From NCBI GenBank assembly GCA_035362715.1, contig DAOSDU010000007.1, positions 36,896 to 100,895 of the forward strand: DNA of 64,000 bases, given 5' to 3'. Position 1 is the stretch's first letter, and each line of letters begins with the position of its first letter. The position numbers and the translations under genes were made by a program. Under the pieces are notes generated by a model. It was not told the DNA's origin and did no database searches. It was given only the letters and a program-made list of their open reading frames with translations. This DNA comes from Methanofastidiosum sp. GTDB lineage: Archaea; Methanobacteriota_B; Thermococci; Methanofastidiosales; Methanofastidiosaceae. Of the stretch, positions 7,256-15,201 are shown piece by piece.

Positions 7256-8095
7256 ATGGGCCAACCAGATGAAAAAATTTCTCTTGAAAATCCAATTATT
7301 ATTGTCAGTGTTTATTTTGTTATGGGAATCGTATGGATTATATTCTCTGACGTATTTTTGGCTATGCGTGTAAAAGACGTTCCTACGTTGGTTTTTTTCC
7401 AAACTTTTAAAGATATATTATTTATATTATTGACTTCCTTATTGGTCTTTTATTTGATAAATCGTGGATTTAACAAAATAAAATCATCCACTCAAATTAT
7501 GACTGAAAGTGAGAGAAAGAATAAGATTATACTGGACACCGTTGGAGATATTATTCTTTATGTCGATAAATACGGAAAAATATTAGACATTAATAAAAGA
7601 ATTGAAACAAAATTGGGTTACAAGAAAGAAGAACTAATTGGGAAAAGTTTCACGGATGTGGGGATTCTTGATGTCAAATATACCCCTACTTTAGCTAAGA
7701 TGTATAGGCAAGGAATAAGCAATAAATCTGACGAAAGAATAGAACTAGAATTAAATCACAAAAATGGCAGCACAATTATGGCTGAAGCCAATAATAAGTT
7801 TATTATACAAAATGGCGAAATCATTGGGGCAGTGACTGCATTTAGGGATATTACAGAAAGAAAAAAGGCTTTAGTTCAAATAGAAAATAATATTGAAAAA
7901 TTTGCTCATCTTATTGATCATATCCGGAATCCATTGGCAATACTTAGCACCTTCACACATGTTAGAATAAATGAACCAGAGATAAAACAAAACTTATTAG
8001 TCCAGATTGAGAAGATCGATGATGTCATAAAACAACTGGATGAGGGCTGGATGAATACTGAAGATACCCGAAAATTTTTGAAAGACTATAAATAA
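7256..8095 (+). CDS. Membrane PAS sensor with H-box but no kinase ATPase domain
   Basis: 279 residues. Two membrane spans in the first 75 residues (IIIVSVYFVMGIVWIIF and ILFILLTSLLVFYLI), then one PAS domain (about 95-200; VGDIILYVDKYGKILDINKR through FRDITERKKA). The last 70 residues form a helical segment with HLIDHIRNPLAIL, which resembles the phospho-accepting H-box of histidine kinases, and end at GWMNTEDTRKFLKDYK. There is no N, G1 or G2 box, so it cannot phosphorylate itself. The same C-terminal module ends the four-PAS protein at 56171-57913. A partner kinase in trans, or a non-phosphorylated dimerisation role, are the options. Confidence 0.8.
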   Translation: MGQPDEKISLENPIIIVSVYFVMGIVWIIFSDVFLAMRVKDVPTLVFFQTFKDILFILLTSLLVFYLINRGFNKIKSSTQIMTESERKNKIILDTVGDIILYVDKYGKILDINKRIETKLGYKKEELIGKSFTDVGILDVKYTPTLAKMYRQGISNKSDERIELELNHKNGSTIMAEANNKFIIQNGEIIGAVTAFRDITERKKALVQIENNIEKFAHLIDHIRNPLAILSTFTHVRINEPEIKQNLLVQIEKIDDVIKQLDEGWMNTEDTRKFLKDYK

Positions 8096-8120
8096 TTATT
8101 AATATCTTAATGAATGTATC

Positions 8121-8780
8121 TTATTCGAATATATCTAACCATTCTGATATTCCTATATTTTTCTTTACAGATGTTTTGATAATTTTTATTTTAGGATTAA
8201 GCGAAAGACAATCCCTTTCCATTTTTTCGGGGCTTGCATCAACAGCTTCGGCGATATCAATTTTATTGATTATACAAACATCTGAAAACCTGAATATTAT
8301 TGGGTGTTTCAATACTATATCATCTCCCTCACTTACACTGACAATAACAATTCTTTTGTCTTCACCAAGTGTAAAATCTGAAGGGCATATTAAATTTCCC
8401 ACATTTTCCATTATAAAATAATCGAGTTCTTGGAGAATTCCTCTTTCCTCTAGATCTTCCAGTTCATGGGATATCAAGTGTGCATCCAGATGGCACTCCT
8501 TTCCAGTATTTAATGGAATTACAAGGCATTTGTGTTTTCTAAATCTATTAGAGTCATACTCAGCAACTACATCTCCTGCAATAATGCCAATTTTTTTTCC
8601 TTTTTTCACTAAAGCATCAATGGCAATTTCTATTAGAGAAGTTTTTCCAGAGCCTATCGCACCCATTACATTATAAGATTTAATTCCATATTTCTTTAGA
8701 AGTTTACTATTATCATTTGCTATCATTGAATTCTCTTTTATGATGTCTTTTTCAATGTCAATGCTTGCTGTTTTATGCAT
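8121..8780 (-). CDS. hypB: Hydrogenase nickel incorporation GTPase HypB
   Basis: 219 residues. P-loop GAIGSGKTSL near residue 40, GKECHLDAHL with the Cys-His of the G-domain metal site, ENVGNLICPSDF carrying a further metal-site cysteine, and the guanine-specificity motif NKIDIAEA. It loads nickel into [NiFe] hydrogenase with HypA. There is no His-rich N-terminal nickel-storage stretch, as is usual in archaea. It stands alone on the minus strand; hypA and hydrogenase genes are not in the window. It fits with the Ni/Co importer upstream. Confidence 0.93.
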   Translation of the reverse strand: MHKTASIDIEKDIIKENSMIANDNSKLLKKYGIKSYNVMGAIGSGKTSLIEIAIDALVKKGKKIGIIAGDVVAEYDSNRFRKHKCLVIPLNTGKECHLDAHLISHELEDLEERGILQELDYFIMENVGNLICPSDFTLGEDKRIVIVSVSEGDDIVLKHPIIFRFSDVCIINKIDIAEAVDASPEKMERDCLSLNPKIKIIKTSVKKNIGISEWLDIFE

Positions 8781-8894
8781 AATATAAAAAAATAATATTT
8801 ATTTAAATAATTAATGATATAAGAACAAGCATTCAAATCGAACATTAGAAATAATTTTTGCAATATCAAATTTTAAAAATCGTTTACCAAAAGA

Positions 8895-8904
8895 TTTATA
8901 ATTA
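8895..8904 (+). promoter_or_regulatory. TATA box for nrdJ
   Basis: TTTATAATTA preceded by an A-rich BRE-like stretch, 60 bp from the nrdJ ATG. The expected start is near 8928, giving a leader of about 35 bases with GGAGGG at 8946-8951. Confidence 0.4.
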
Positions 8905-8963
8905 ACAAATTAATCAATAAAATAGTTTGGACTAACATATGAATTGGAGGGATTTATATTAGC

Positions 8964-11252
8964 ATGGCAGTTTCTGAGGGTTATAATTATGATAAGGGTG
9001 GTAGTACTGATTATGCAGAAGAGCCATTAAATTTGTCAGATAATGCGATAAAAGTATTAGAAAGGAGATATCTAAAAAAGGATCAAGAAGGAAATGTCAT
9101 AGAAACTCCAAATGATCTCTTTTTAAGAGTATCAAAAAGTATCGCAATAGCTGATTTACTTTATGACGAAAATGCAGATGTTGACGGATTAACTAAAGAG
9201 TTTTATGAAATGATGACAAATTTTGAGTTCCTTCCAAATTCACCTACATTGATGAACGCCGGGAGAGAACTTGGCCAATTATCGGCATGTTTTGTTTTGC
9301 CTGTTGAAGATTCAATTGATAGTATCTTTGACGCAATAAAATACACAGCTTTGATCCACAAAAGTGGTGGCGGAACAGGCTTTTCATTCTCAAGACTCAG
9401 ACCTAAAAATGATGTAGTCCTGACAACTAAAGGTATATCAAGTGGCCCAGTTTCCTTTATGACGGTATTTGACACAGCTACAGAAACGATAAAACAGGGT
9501 GGAACAAGAAGAGGGGCCAATATGGCAATTTTGAGGGTGGACCACCCTGATATCCTAGAATTCATTAAATGTAAAGAAGAGAATACTAAACTTAATAATT
9601 TTAATATATCCGTGGCGATTACAGATAAGTTCATAGAAGCATTTGAAAATGGAAAAGACTATGAACTTTTAAATCCAAGAACGGGGAAAGTAGACGGTAA
9701 ATTAAGTGCAAAAGAAGTTTTTAATCTAATAGTGCATATGGCTTGGAAAAATGGAGAACCCGGCATAGTATTTATCGATAGGCTAAACAGAGGGAATCCA
9801 ACTCCCGCTATAGGTGAAATTGAAAGTACTAACCCCTGCGGAGAACAACCTCTCCTCCCTTATGAATCTTGTAATCTTGGTTCTATAAATCTTTCAAAAT
9901 TTTTAAAGAAAACTAATAAAGGATATGAAATAGATTTTGACCATTTAAGAGAAGTTGTAAAGAAGTCTGTCCATTTCCTAGATAATGTTATTGATGTTAA
10001 TAGATATCCTTTGGCTCAAATTGAAGACATGACAAAAGGCAACAGGAAAATAGGATTAGGAGTCATGGGATTTGCAGACATGCTTCTAAAACTAGGGGTA
10101 CCATACAATTCAGAAGATGCAGTCGATCTTGCAAAAATCGTAATGAAGTTCGTTAAAGAAGAAGCTACTGAAACTTCAAGAGAACTTGCTTCAAAGAGGG
10201 GACCTTTTCCAAATTTTGAAAATAGTGTATTTCATGACAGAAGAGAAATGCCAATTAGAAATGCCACTGTAACTACAATAGCACCAACTGGTACTATAAG
10301 TCTCATAGCAGGTAGCTCCAGTGGAATAGAGCCTATATTCGCAATATCCTACATCCGAAATGTTATGGATAAAGATGAGCTTTTAGAGATTAATCCTGTT
10401 TTTGCAGAAATATCCAATGAGCGAGGAATTTACAATCAAGAGCTAATGAAGAGAATTGCAAGGGAAGGTACTTTAAAGAATATAGAAGAAATACCTGAAG
10501 ACATTAAAAAAATATTTGTAACTGCTCACGATATTGTTCCAGAATGGCATATAAGAATTCAAGCGGCATTTCAAGAGTACACCGATAACGCAGTTTCAAA
10601 AACCATTAATTTTCCAAAAAGTGCAACTGAAAAGGATGTCATGCAAGCTTATCTATTAGCTTACAGAAGTGGGCTCAAGGGAACTACTATATATAGGGAT
10701 GGATCTAGAGACGAACAAGTTTTGAATATTGGGAAAGTTAATAAAAAAGAAACTTCTATCCAAAAAGCCCCAAGGCCAAGACCAAAAGTAACTAAAGGAT
10801 TCACTGAAAAGATAAGAACTGGTTGCGGTAATCTTTATGTTACTATAAACGAGGATGAATATGGGCTTTGCGAAATATTTATGCAAATGGGTAAATCTGG
10901 AGGTTGTCCCGCAAGTCAGAATGAAGCAATAGCAAGGTTAATATCATTGGCCTTGAGATCTGGAATAGGAATTGAGTCTATATTGGAGCAGTTAAGACAT
11001 ATCAGATGTCCAATGCCTACATGGGACGAGGGTATGCCAGTTCATTCTTGTGCCGATGCAATAGCTATAGTTTTGGATAGGTATATTAAGAAAGAACTAA
11101 ACACAAAACAAGAAAGACTAGATTTGGTAGTAACCTCAAACGGGACAGCTAATAGTAATGGAATGCCAGCGCAATGTCCAGAATGTGGTGAAGTATTAGT
11201 ATTCTCTGAAGGTTGTGTAAGCTGCAAATGTTGTGGATATACAAAATGTTAA
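8964..11252 (+). CDS. nrdJ: Adenosylcobalamin-dependent (class II) ribonucleotide reductase
   Basis: 762 residues. Active-site features are Cys109 (GQLSACFVLP), Cys292 and Cys303 in NPCGEQPLLPYESCNLGSIN, and the phosphate loop region TTIAPTGTISLIAGSSSG. The C-terminal tail carries CPECGEVLVF and CVSCKCCGYTKC, the swinging dithiol/zinc tail of class II enzymes. It makes deoxyribonucleotides with B12, which links it to the cobalt-capable importer at the window start. There is no N-terminal ATP-cone: the protein starts almost directly with the ten-stranded barrel lead-in. Two free-standing ATP-cone proteins are encoded at 44.6-45.7 kb. GGAGGG lies 13 bases before the ATG, slightly far. Confidence 0.95.
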   Translation: MAVSEGYNYDKGGSTDYAEEPLNLSDNAIKVLERRYLKKDQEGNVIETPNDLFLRVSKSIAIADLLYDENADVDGLTKEFYEMMTNFEFLPNSPTLMNAGRELGQLSACFVLPVEDSIDSIFDAIKYTALIHKSGGGTGFSFSRLRPKNDVVLTTKGISSGPVSFMTVFDTATETIKQGGTRRGANMAILRVDHPDILEFIKCKEENTKLNNFNISVAITDKFIEAFENGKDYELLNPRTGKVDGKLSAKEVFNLIVHMAWKNGEPGIVFIDRLNRGNPTPAIGEIESTNPCGEQPLLPYESCNLGSINLSKFLKKTNKGYEIDFDHLREVVKKSVHFLDNVIDVNRYPLAQIEDMTKGNRKIGLGVMGFADMLLKLGVPYNSEDAVDLAKIVMKFVKEEATETSRELASKRGPFPNFENSVFHDRREMPIRNATVTTIAPTGTISLIAGSSSGIEPIFAISYIRNVMDKDELLEINPVFAEISNERGIYNQELMKRIAREGTLKNIEEIPEDIKKIFVTAHDIVPEWHIRIQAAFQEYTDNAVSKTINFPKSATEKDVMQAYLLAYRSGLKGTTIYRDGSRDEQVLNIGKVNKKETSIQKAPRPRPKVTKGFTEKIRTGCGNLYVTINEDEYGLCEIFMQMGKSGGCPASQNEAIARLISLALRSGIGIESILEQLRHIRCPMPTWDEGMPVHSCADAIAIVLDRYIKKELNTKQERLDLVVTSNGTANSNGMPAQCPECGEVLVFSEGCVSCKCCGYTKC

Positions 11253-11394
11253 ATTCCATTTTTATTTTCATAATTTATATTTAGAATAATTCTTATATCA
11301 ATTAGTTCAATATATTTTAATTTTTATAGATAATTCTTAATTTAAATAAGAAAGCTTAAAAACTATTATCTCTAAATATGCTAAAGGAATCCTA

Positions 11395-12927
11395 ATGAGA
11401 AGCTTCTATCGAAAACGGCCTAGAATACACTTAAAACAAAATTTAATTATTAAAAAAAATGAAAAAGATAATGCCTTAGATTTAGATGAATACACACCTA
11501 AAAACGATTCTAAAAAAATCAATAGGAATACAACCCAAGAAATATCTTCAAGTAATAATGTTAATGGGAGAAATTATTCTAATAAATTTGATATTTTGGT
11601 GATTGAAGATAATCTTGAAATATTAGAAATGTTAAAAGATACTTTGGAGTCAGTCACTCATTACAATTTTAATGTAACTTGTTCACAAAATGCTGAAGAA
11701 GCAATGGAAAAAATAGAAAACTCTAATTTTGATTTAATAATATCTGATAACGTCTTGCCTGGAATGTCAGGAATAGATCTTTTGACAAAGGTAAAGGATC
11801 AGTATCCTTCCATATTAAGAATTTTAATAACTGGGTATTCTGATTTAGAAGTTGTAAAAGATGCAATTAACAGGGCTGCTGTAAATGCATACATTGAAAA
11901 ACCATTTGGCTACAAAGAACTAACTGAAAAAGTAATTGACATATTAAAGGAAAAAAATGTTCTTCAAAGAAGACAAGATTTAACTTCTTTGGAAAAAATT
12001 TATGAATCAGAAGGTGGACCCGAATTCTTTAGTTCTCTATTTTCCTTTACCCCAAAAGATTGTGAAATCCATACTGTCGTAGAAAAGAGTGAAGAAGATT
12101 TAGCGATTAAATACAGTCAAGAAAGAATTGATGTACTTTCAAATTATGGCATAATAAAAAAAGTGAAGAATCTTCCACTAATTATCAAATGCCCAAATTG
12201 CCAATCATATGACTATAAAATTGTTTTAAAATGTCCTTCGTGTACATCTGAAAATTTAGTAAAAGGAGAGATTATTGAACATTACAGTTGCTCTACTATT
12301 AATTTTTCCAATAAATTTATGAAAGAGGGCAAACTTATTTGTCCAAAATGTAACCAAGAATTAAGGAGACTCGGGGTAGATTATAGAAAAATTGGAAATT
12401 GGGTATTCTGTGAGAAATGTAGTGATTTTTATGGCGAAGCAAATATTAGTCTAAGATGCAACAGTTGTAAAACACTTTATACAGTAAATGAATCAATTTG
12501 GGAAGAAGAGGAGAAAATTGTTCCCGACAGAGCAAAAATATTGAAATTAATAAGGAGACTAAGTATTCTGAGCGAAATAGAAAAAGAATTGAGAGATAAA
12601 GGATTAGATGTTAGGAGGAATATACTACTTAATCATAAGGGCATTGAAAAGAAATTTGATATGGGTGCCTTTAGAGACCTGAAAGACGAAGATCCTTTTG
12701 TGGTTTTTGATATTTATATTGACCCACGAGGTATTTTTTCAGATGAAATAAAAACATTTTATAATAAAACTAAAGACATAAATTATGCTAAAGCTTTTTT
12801 TGTTGCAGTTCCTAAAATAGATAATAGTTATAAAAAAACTTTTAATGATTTAAAAATTAACACTATTGAGATTGATGATTCAAGTTCTGTTATTGAAGCT
12901 TTTGAATCATTGGAATTACCTTCATAA
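11395..12927 (+). CDS. Response regulator: REC, TackOD1-like zinc-ribbon output and unknown C-terminal domain
   Basis: 510 residues. After a polar 60-residue N-terminus, a receiver domain (about 64-190) has the acidic pocket IEDN, phospho-acceptor Asp118 (IISDNVLPGMSG), TGYS and the Lys of IEKPFGY. Residues about 265-370 carry repeated CxxC pairs: CPNCQS, CPSCTS, CPKCNQ, FCEKCS and CNSCKT, with IEHYSC and LRRLGVDYR. This pattern fits TackOD1, a zinc-binding output domain described from archaeal response regulators. The last 130 residues (strands around VVFDIYIDPRG and AKAFFVAVPKI) are not recognised; a nuclease-like fold is conceivable but unproven. A membrane glycosyltransferase gene follows by 22 bp. 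Confidence 0.8.
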   Translation: MRSFYRKRPRIHLKQNLIIKKNEKDNALDLDEYTPKNDSKKINRNTTQEISSSNNVNGRNYSNKFDILVIEDNLEILEMLKDTLESVTHYNFNVTCSQNAEEAMEKIENSNFDLIISDNVLPGMSGIDLLTKVKDQYPSILRILITGYSDLEVVKDAINRAAVNAYIEKPFGYKELTEKVIDILKEKNVLQRRQDLTSLEKIYESEGGPEFFSSLFSFTPKDCEIHTVVEKSEEDLAIKYSQERIDVLSNYGIIKKVKNLPLIIKCPNCQSYDYKIVLKCPSCTSENLVKGEIIEHYSCSTINFSNKFMKEGKLICPKCNQELRRLGVDYRKIGNWVFCEKCSDFYGEANISLRCNSCKTLYTVNESIWEEEEKIVPDRAKILKLIRRLSILSEIEKELRDKGLDVRRNILLNHKGIEKKFDMGAFRDLKDEDPFVVFDIYIDPRGIFSDEIKTFYNKTKDINYAKAFFVAVPKIDNSYKKTFNDLKINTIEIDDSSSVIEAFESLELPS

Positions 12928-12949
12928 ATGCACAGCCTTAGTGAAATAG

Positions 12950-14212
12950 ATGATATTAGAAATAATAGAAAAATACTTTGAGTTTTTTGGATTTTCACTT
13001 ATTACGGGTATCCAAATGTCTTTATTTCTAATATTACTTGATAGTACTCGAAGCATAGTTAAAACTATCTTCATTATACTAGGGAGAATTAGAGAAATCC
13101 TAAATCCCCTACCAGAACTAAAATTTCTACCTTCTATCTCCATAATTGTACCCATGCATAACGAAGAATCAAAGATTGAAGAATGTATTCTTTCTTTGAT
13201 AGAGGCTAGTTATCCGGCAGATATAAAGGAGATTATTATAATCGATGACGGCTCAACGGATAGGTCATATTACAAATCTTTACCTTATGCAAGACGTGGC
13301 CAGATAAAACTTTTTAAAAGAGAAACAAAGAGTGGCTCTAAAAGCGGTGCAATAAATTATGGATTATTAATTGCAAAACACGAGATTGTTATAGTAGTGG
13401 ATGCAGATACAAAACTAGAGATAGATTCACTAATTGAAATAGTAAAACCGTTCTCAGATAAAGATGTAATGGCAGTTGCTGGAAATATTAAGGTTGAAAA
13501 TAGAAATAATATTCTTGCAAATTGTCAAGCTTATGAGTATACGATGTCAATGGAAATTGGTAAAAGAATACAGTCACTTTTTAGAACAATACTTATAGTC
13601 CCGGGAGCCTTTGGTGCATTTCGAATGAATTTTGTTAGTACAGTCGGAGACTATGACTATGATACTGTAACTGAAGACTTTGATTTAACATTTAAGGTAT
13701 TGAAAAGGGCAAAAGTCTTTTTTGCCCCAGACGCCATAGCATGGACAATATGCCCAGATAAATTAACTACCTGGTATCGCCAAAGAGTCAGGTGGTCAAG
13801 AGGGGAAATTGAAACTCTTTGGAAGCATAGGGACCTTTTCTTTAGAAAGCATTTTGGATTTTTAGGAATGGTGGCAGCGCCAGATATGGTATTAATGGAT
13901 ATTGTTTTCTTAAGCCTTAGATTTGTTAATATTTTATTCATATTGTTAGTTTTACCTGTTCTATTTACTTTTGATAAATACTTCGAGTATCTTATTTTTT
14001 ATTTTAGGGTTTCTTTGATGATATTTTGTTCTTACATGATATTTGAATTAATATCCGTTTTAACTGCTTTAGTAGTTGTAAAAGAGAAGAAGGACCTTTC
14101 CTATTTTCTAATTTCTCCAATAATTATCATTTTCTATAGGCCTTTGTATGCATTTGTTAGATTCAAAGGATATTTAGATTTTATCTTTAGGAGAGATCCA
14201 GTGTGGAGATAA
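12950..14212 (+). CDS. Family 2 membrane glycosyltransferase
   Basis: 420 residues. One N-terminal membrane span, then a GT-A catalytic domain with IIIPMHNEE-like start (SIIVPMHNEESKI), IIDDGSTDRS, the metal-binding VVDADTKLE, TEDFDLTFK and QRVRWSRGE, the Q..RW motif of processive beta-glycosyltransferases such as cellulose/chitin/hyaluronan synthases. Three or so membrane spans follow. It probably makes a surface polysaccharide from nucleotide sugars. It follows the response regulator by 22 bp and may be co-transcribed. Confidence 0.9.
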   Translation: MILEIIEKYFEFFGFSLITGIQMSLFLILLDSTRSIVKTIFIILGRIREILNPLPELKFLPSISIIVPMHNEESKIEECILSLIEASYPADIKEIIIIDDGSTDRSYYKSLPYARRGQIKLFKRETKSGSKSGAINYGLLIAKHEIVIVVDADTKLEIDSLIEIVKPFSDKDVMAVAGNIKVENRNNILANCQAYEYTMSMEIGKRIQSLFRTILIVPGAFGAFRMNFVSTVGDYDYDTVTEDFDLTFKVLKRAKVFFAPDAIAWTICPDKLTTWYRQRVRWSRGEIETLWKHRDLFFRKHFGFLGMVAAPDMVLMDIVFLSLRFVNILFILLVLPVLFTFDKYFEYLIFYFRVSLMIFCSYMIFELISVLTALVVVKEKKDLSYFLISPIIIIFYRPLYAFVRFKGYLDFIFRRDPVWR

Positions 14213-14220
14213 GTTAAATT

Positions 14221-14625
14221 TTATTTATCTATTACTTCTTTAATGAATTCTATGTATTCATTTATGTTCATTAAATTTATTTTTTCATCAAGGTCTGAGG
14301 ATTTAATCTTGCATATCCATGAATCGTATGGTTTAGTATTCAAAAGATCGGGCGAATTTTCAATTTCTTTATTAGTTTCTATTATTGTTCCAGACATAGG
14401 GGAAAAAATATCCAACACAGTCTTAACAGATTCGATTTGGCATAATAATCCAAATTGTTTGACATTAGTACCTATTGCAGGAAGTTCGATATAAGCTATT
14501 TCTCCTATCTCCCTTTGAGAATAATCATCTATCCCGATAATACATATATCGCCTTCAATTTTCATCCATTCATGTGTTTTAGAGTAAAATAAATCATCTC
14601 TAAAGAAATATGTTCCTATCTCCAA
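14221..14625 (-). CDS. gcvH: Glycine cleavage system H-like lipoyl protein
   Basis: 134 residues. TKTHEW-type start (YSKTHEWMKIEGDICIIGID), IGEIAYIELPAIGT and the lipoylation loop ESVKTVLDIFSP with its lysine, all in GcvH order. No gcvT, gcvP, lipoate ligase or heterodisulfide-reductase-like genes are nearby, so its partner enzyme cannot be named here. GcvH homologues also serve as lipoate carriers outside glycine cleavage. Convergent with the glycosyltransferase, 8 bp apart. Confidence 0.88.
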   Translation of the reverse strand: MEIGTYFFRDDLFYSKTHEWMKIEGDICIIGIDDYSQREIGEIAYIELPAIGTNVKQFGLLCQIESVKTVLDIFSPMSGTIIETNKEIENSPDLLNTKPYDSWICKIKSSDLDEKINLMNINEYIEFIKEVIDK

Positions 14626-14700
14626 ATAAACACCAGCCTTTTCTCTTCTTTTTTACTTAAATCTTTATCGATAATTATTAATATTCTAAAGAGCAAACAT

Positions 14701-14736
14701 TTATAAATATTATGAATAATTATTCATAAAGAGGTG
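14701..14736 (+). promoter_or_regulatory. Promoter and 20-bp palindromic operator candidate of the NifX-like gene
   Basis: TATA-like TTATAAATAT (14701-14710) runs into the perfect 20-bp palindrome TTATGAATAATTATTCATAA (14710-14729), followed by a GAGGTG ribosome site. The palindrome covers the region expected for RNA polymerase binding and start, so a repressor site is likely. Confidence 0.5.
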
Positions 14737-14741
14737 TATCT

Positions 14742-15089
14742 ATGAAGGTAGCCATAGCAACTGACGACAAAGTGACTATATCTCATCACTTTGGTAGAAC
14801 TCTGGGGTTCAGAGTTTTTGAAATAAAAGAAAACGCCATAATTAGAGAAGAATACCGACAAAATATTGGAAAAAGTAACGGGCAGTGTGGCAGTTGTGAC
14901 CATTCAAGTATGATTAATAACATACAAGACTGTAATTTAGTCATATGTTATGGAATGGGGCAAGGAATATATAATGACTTAGTTAAACATAACATAATGG
15001 CTGTAATCACTGAGGAACAAACAGTAGATGACGCCATTAGTTGCCTAATGAAAGATGACTTAGTAAACAGACTTGACAAATTGCATTAA
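14742..15089 (+). CDS. NifX/NifB-like dinitrogenase-cofactor domain protein
   Basis: 115 residues, one ribonuclease H-like nitrogenase-accessory fold: MKVAIATDDKVTISHHFGRT start, GQCGSCDHS cysteine motif and CYGMGQGIYNDL. Family members bind iron-sulfur or iron-molybdenum cofactor precursors, but many archaea carry copies unrelated to nitrogen fixation. No nif structural genes are in the window. The gene is monocistronic and has its own palindromic promoter. Confidence 0.85.
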   Translation: MKVAIATDDKVTISHHFGRTLGFRVFEIKENAIIREEYRQNIGKSNGQCGSCDHSSMINNIQDCNLVICYGMGQGIYNDLVKHNIMAVITEEQTVDDAISCLMKDDLVNRLDKLH

Positions 15090-15201
15090 TGAATTATTAA
15101 ATATTTTTTTATTTATATTTTATATCTAATTAGGTACCATACTTGGGGTATTAAAAATATATTTAAATAATACTCCATTTTTGTATTTAGAGACGATTTA
15201 T

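Noticed and set aside
7256..8095. Complete histidine kinase
   Set aside because: The H-box-like segment is followed directly by the stop codon; no ATPase motifs exist.
8781..8963. Riboswitch before the B12-dependent reductase
   Set aside because: No B12-box or other conserved aptamer core was recognised; a simple TATA promoter explains the gap.
14742..15089. Evidence of nitrogen fixation
   Set aside because: A lone NifX-like domain is common in archaea without nitrogenase; no nifH, nifD or nifK is present.
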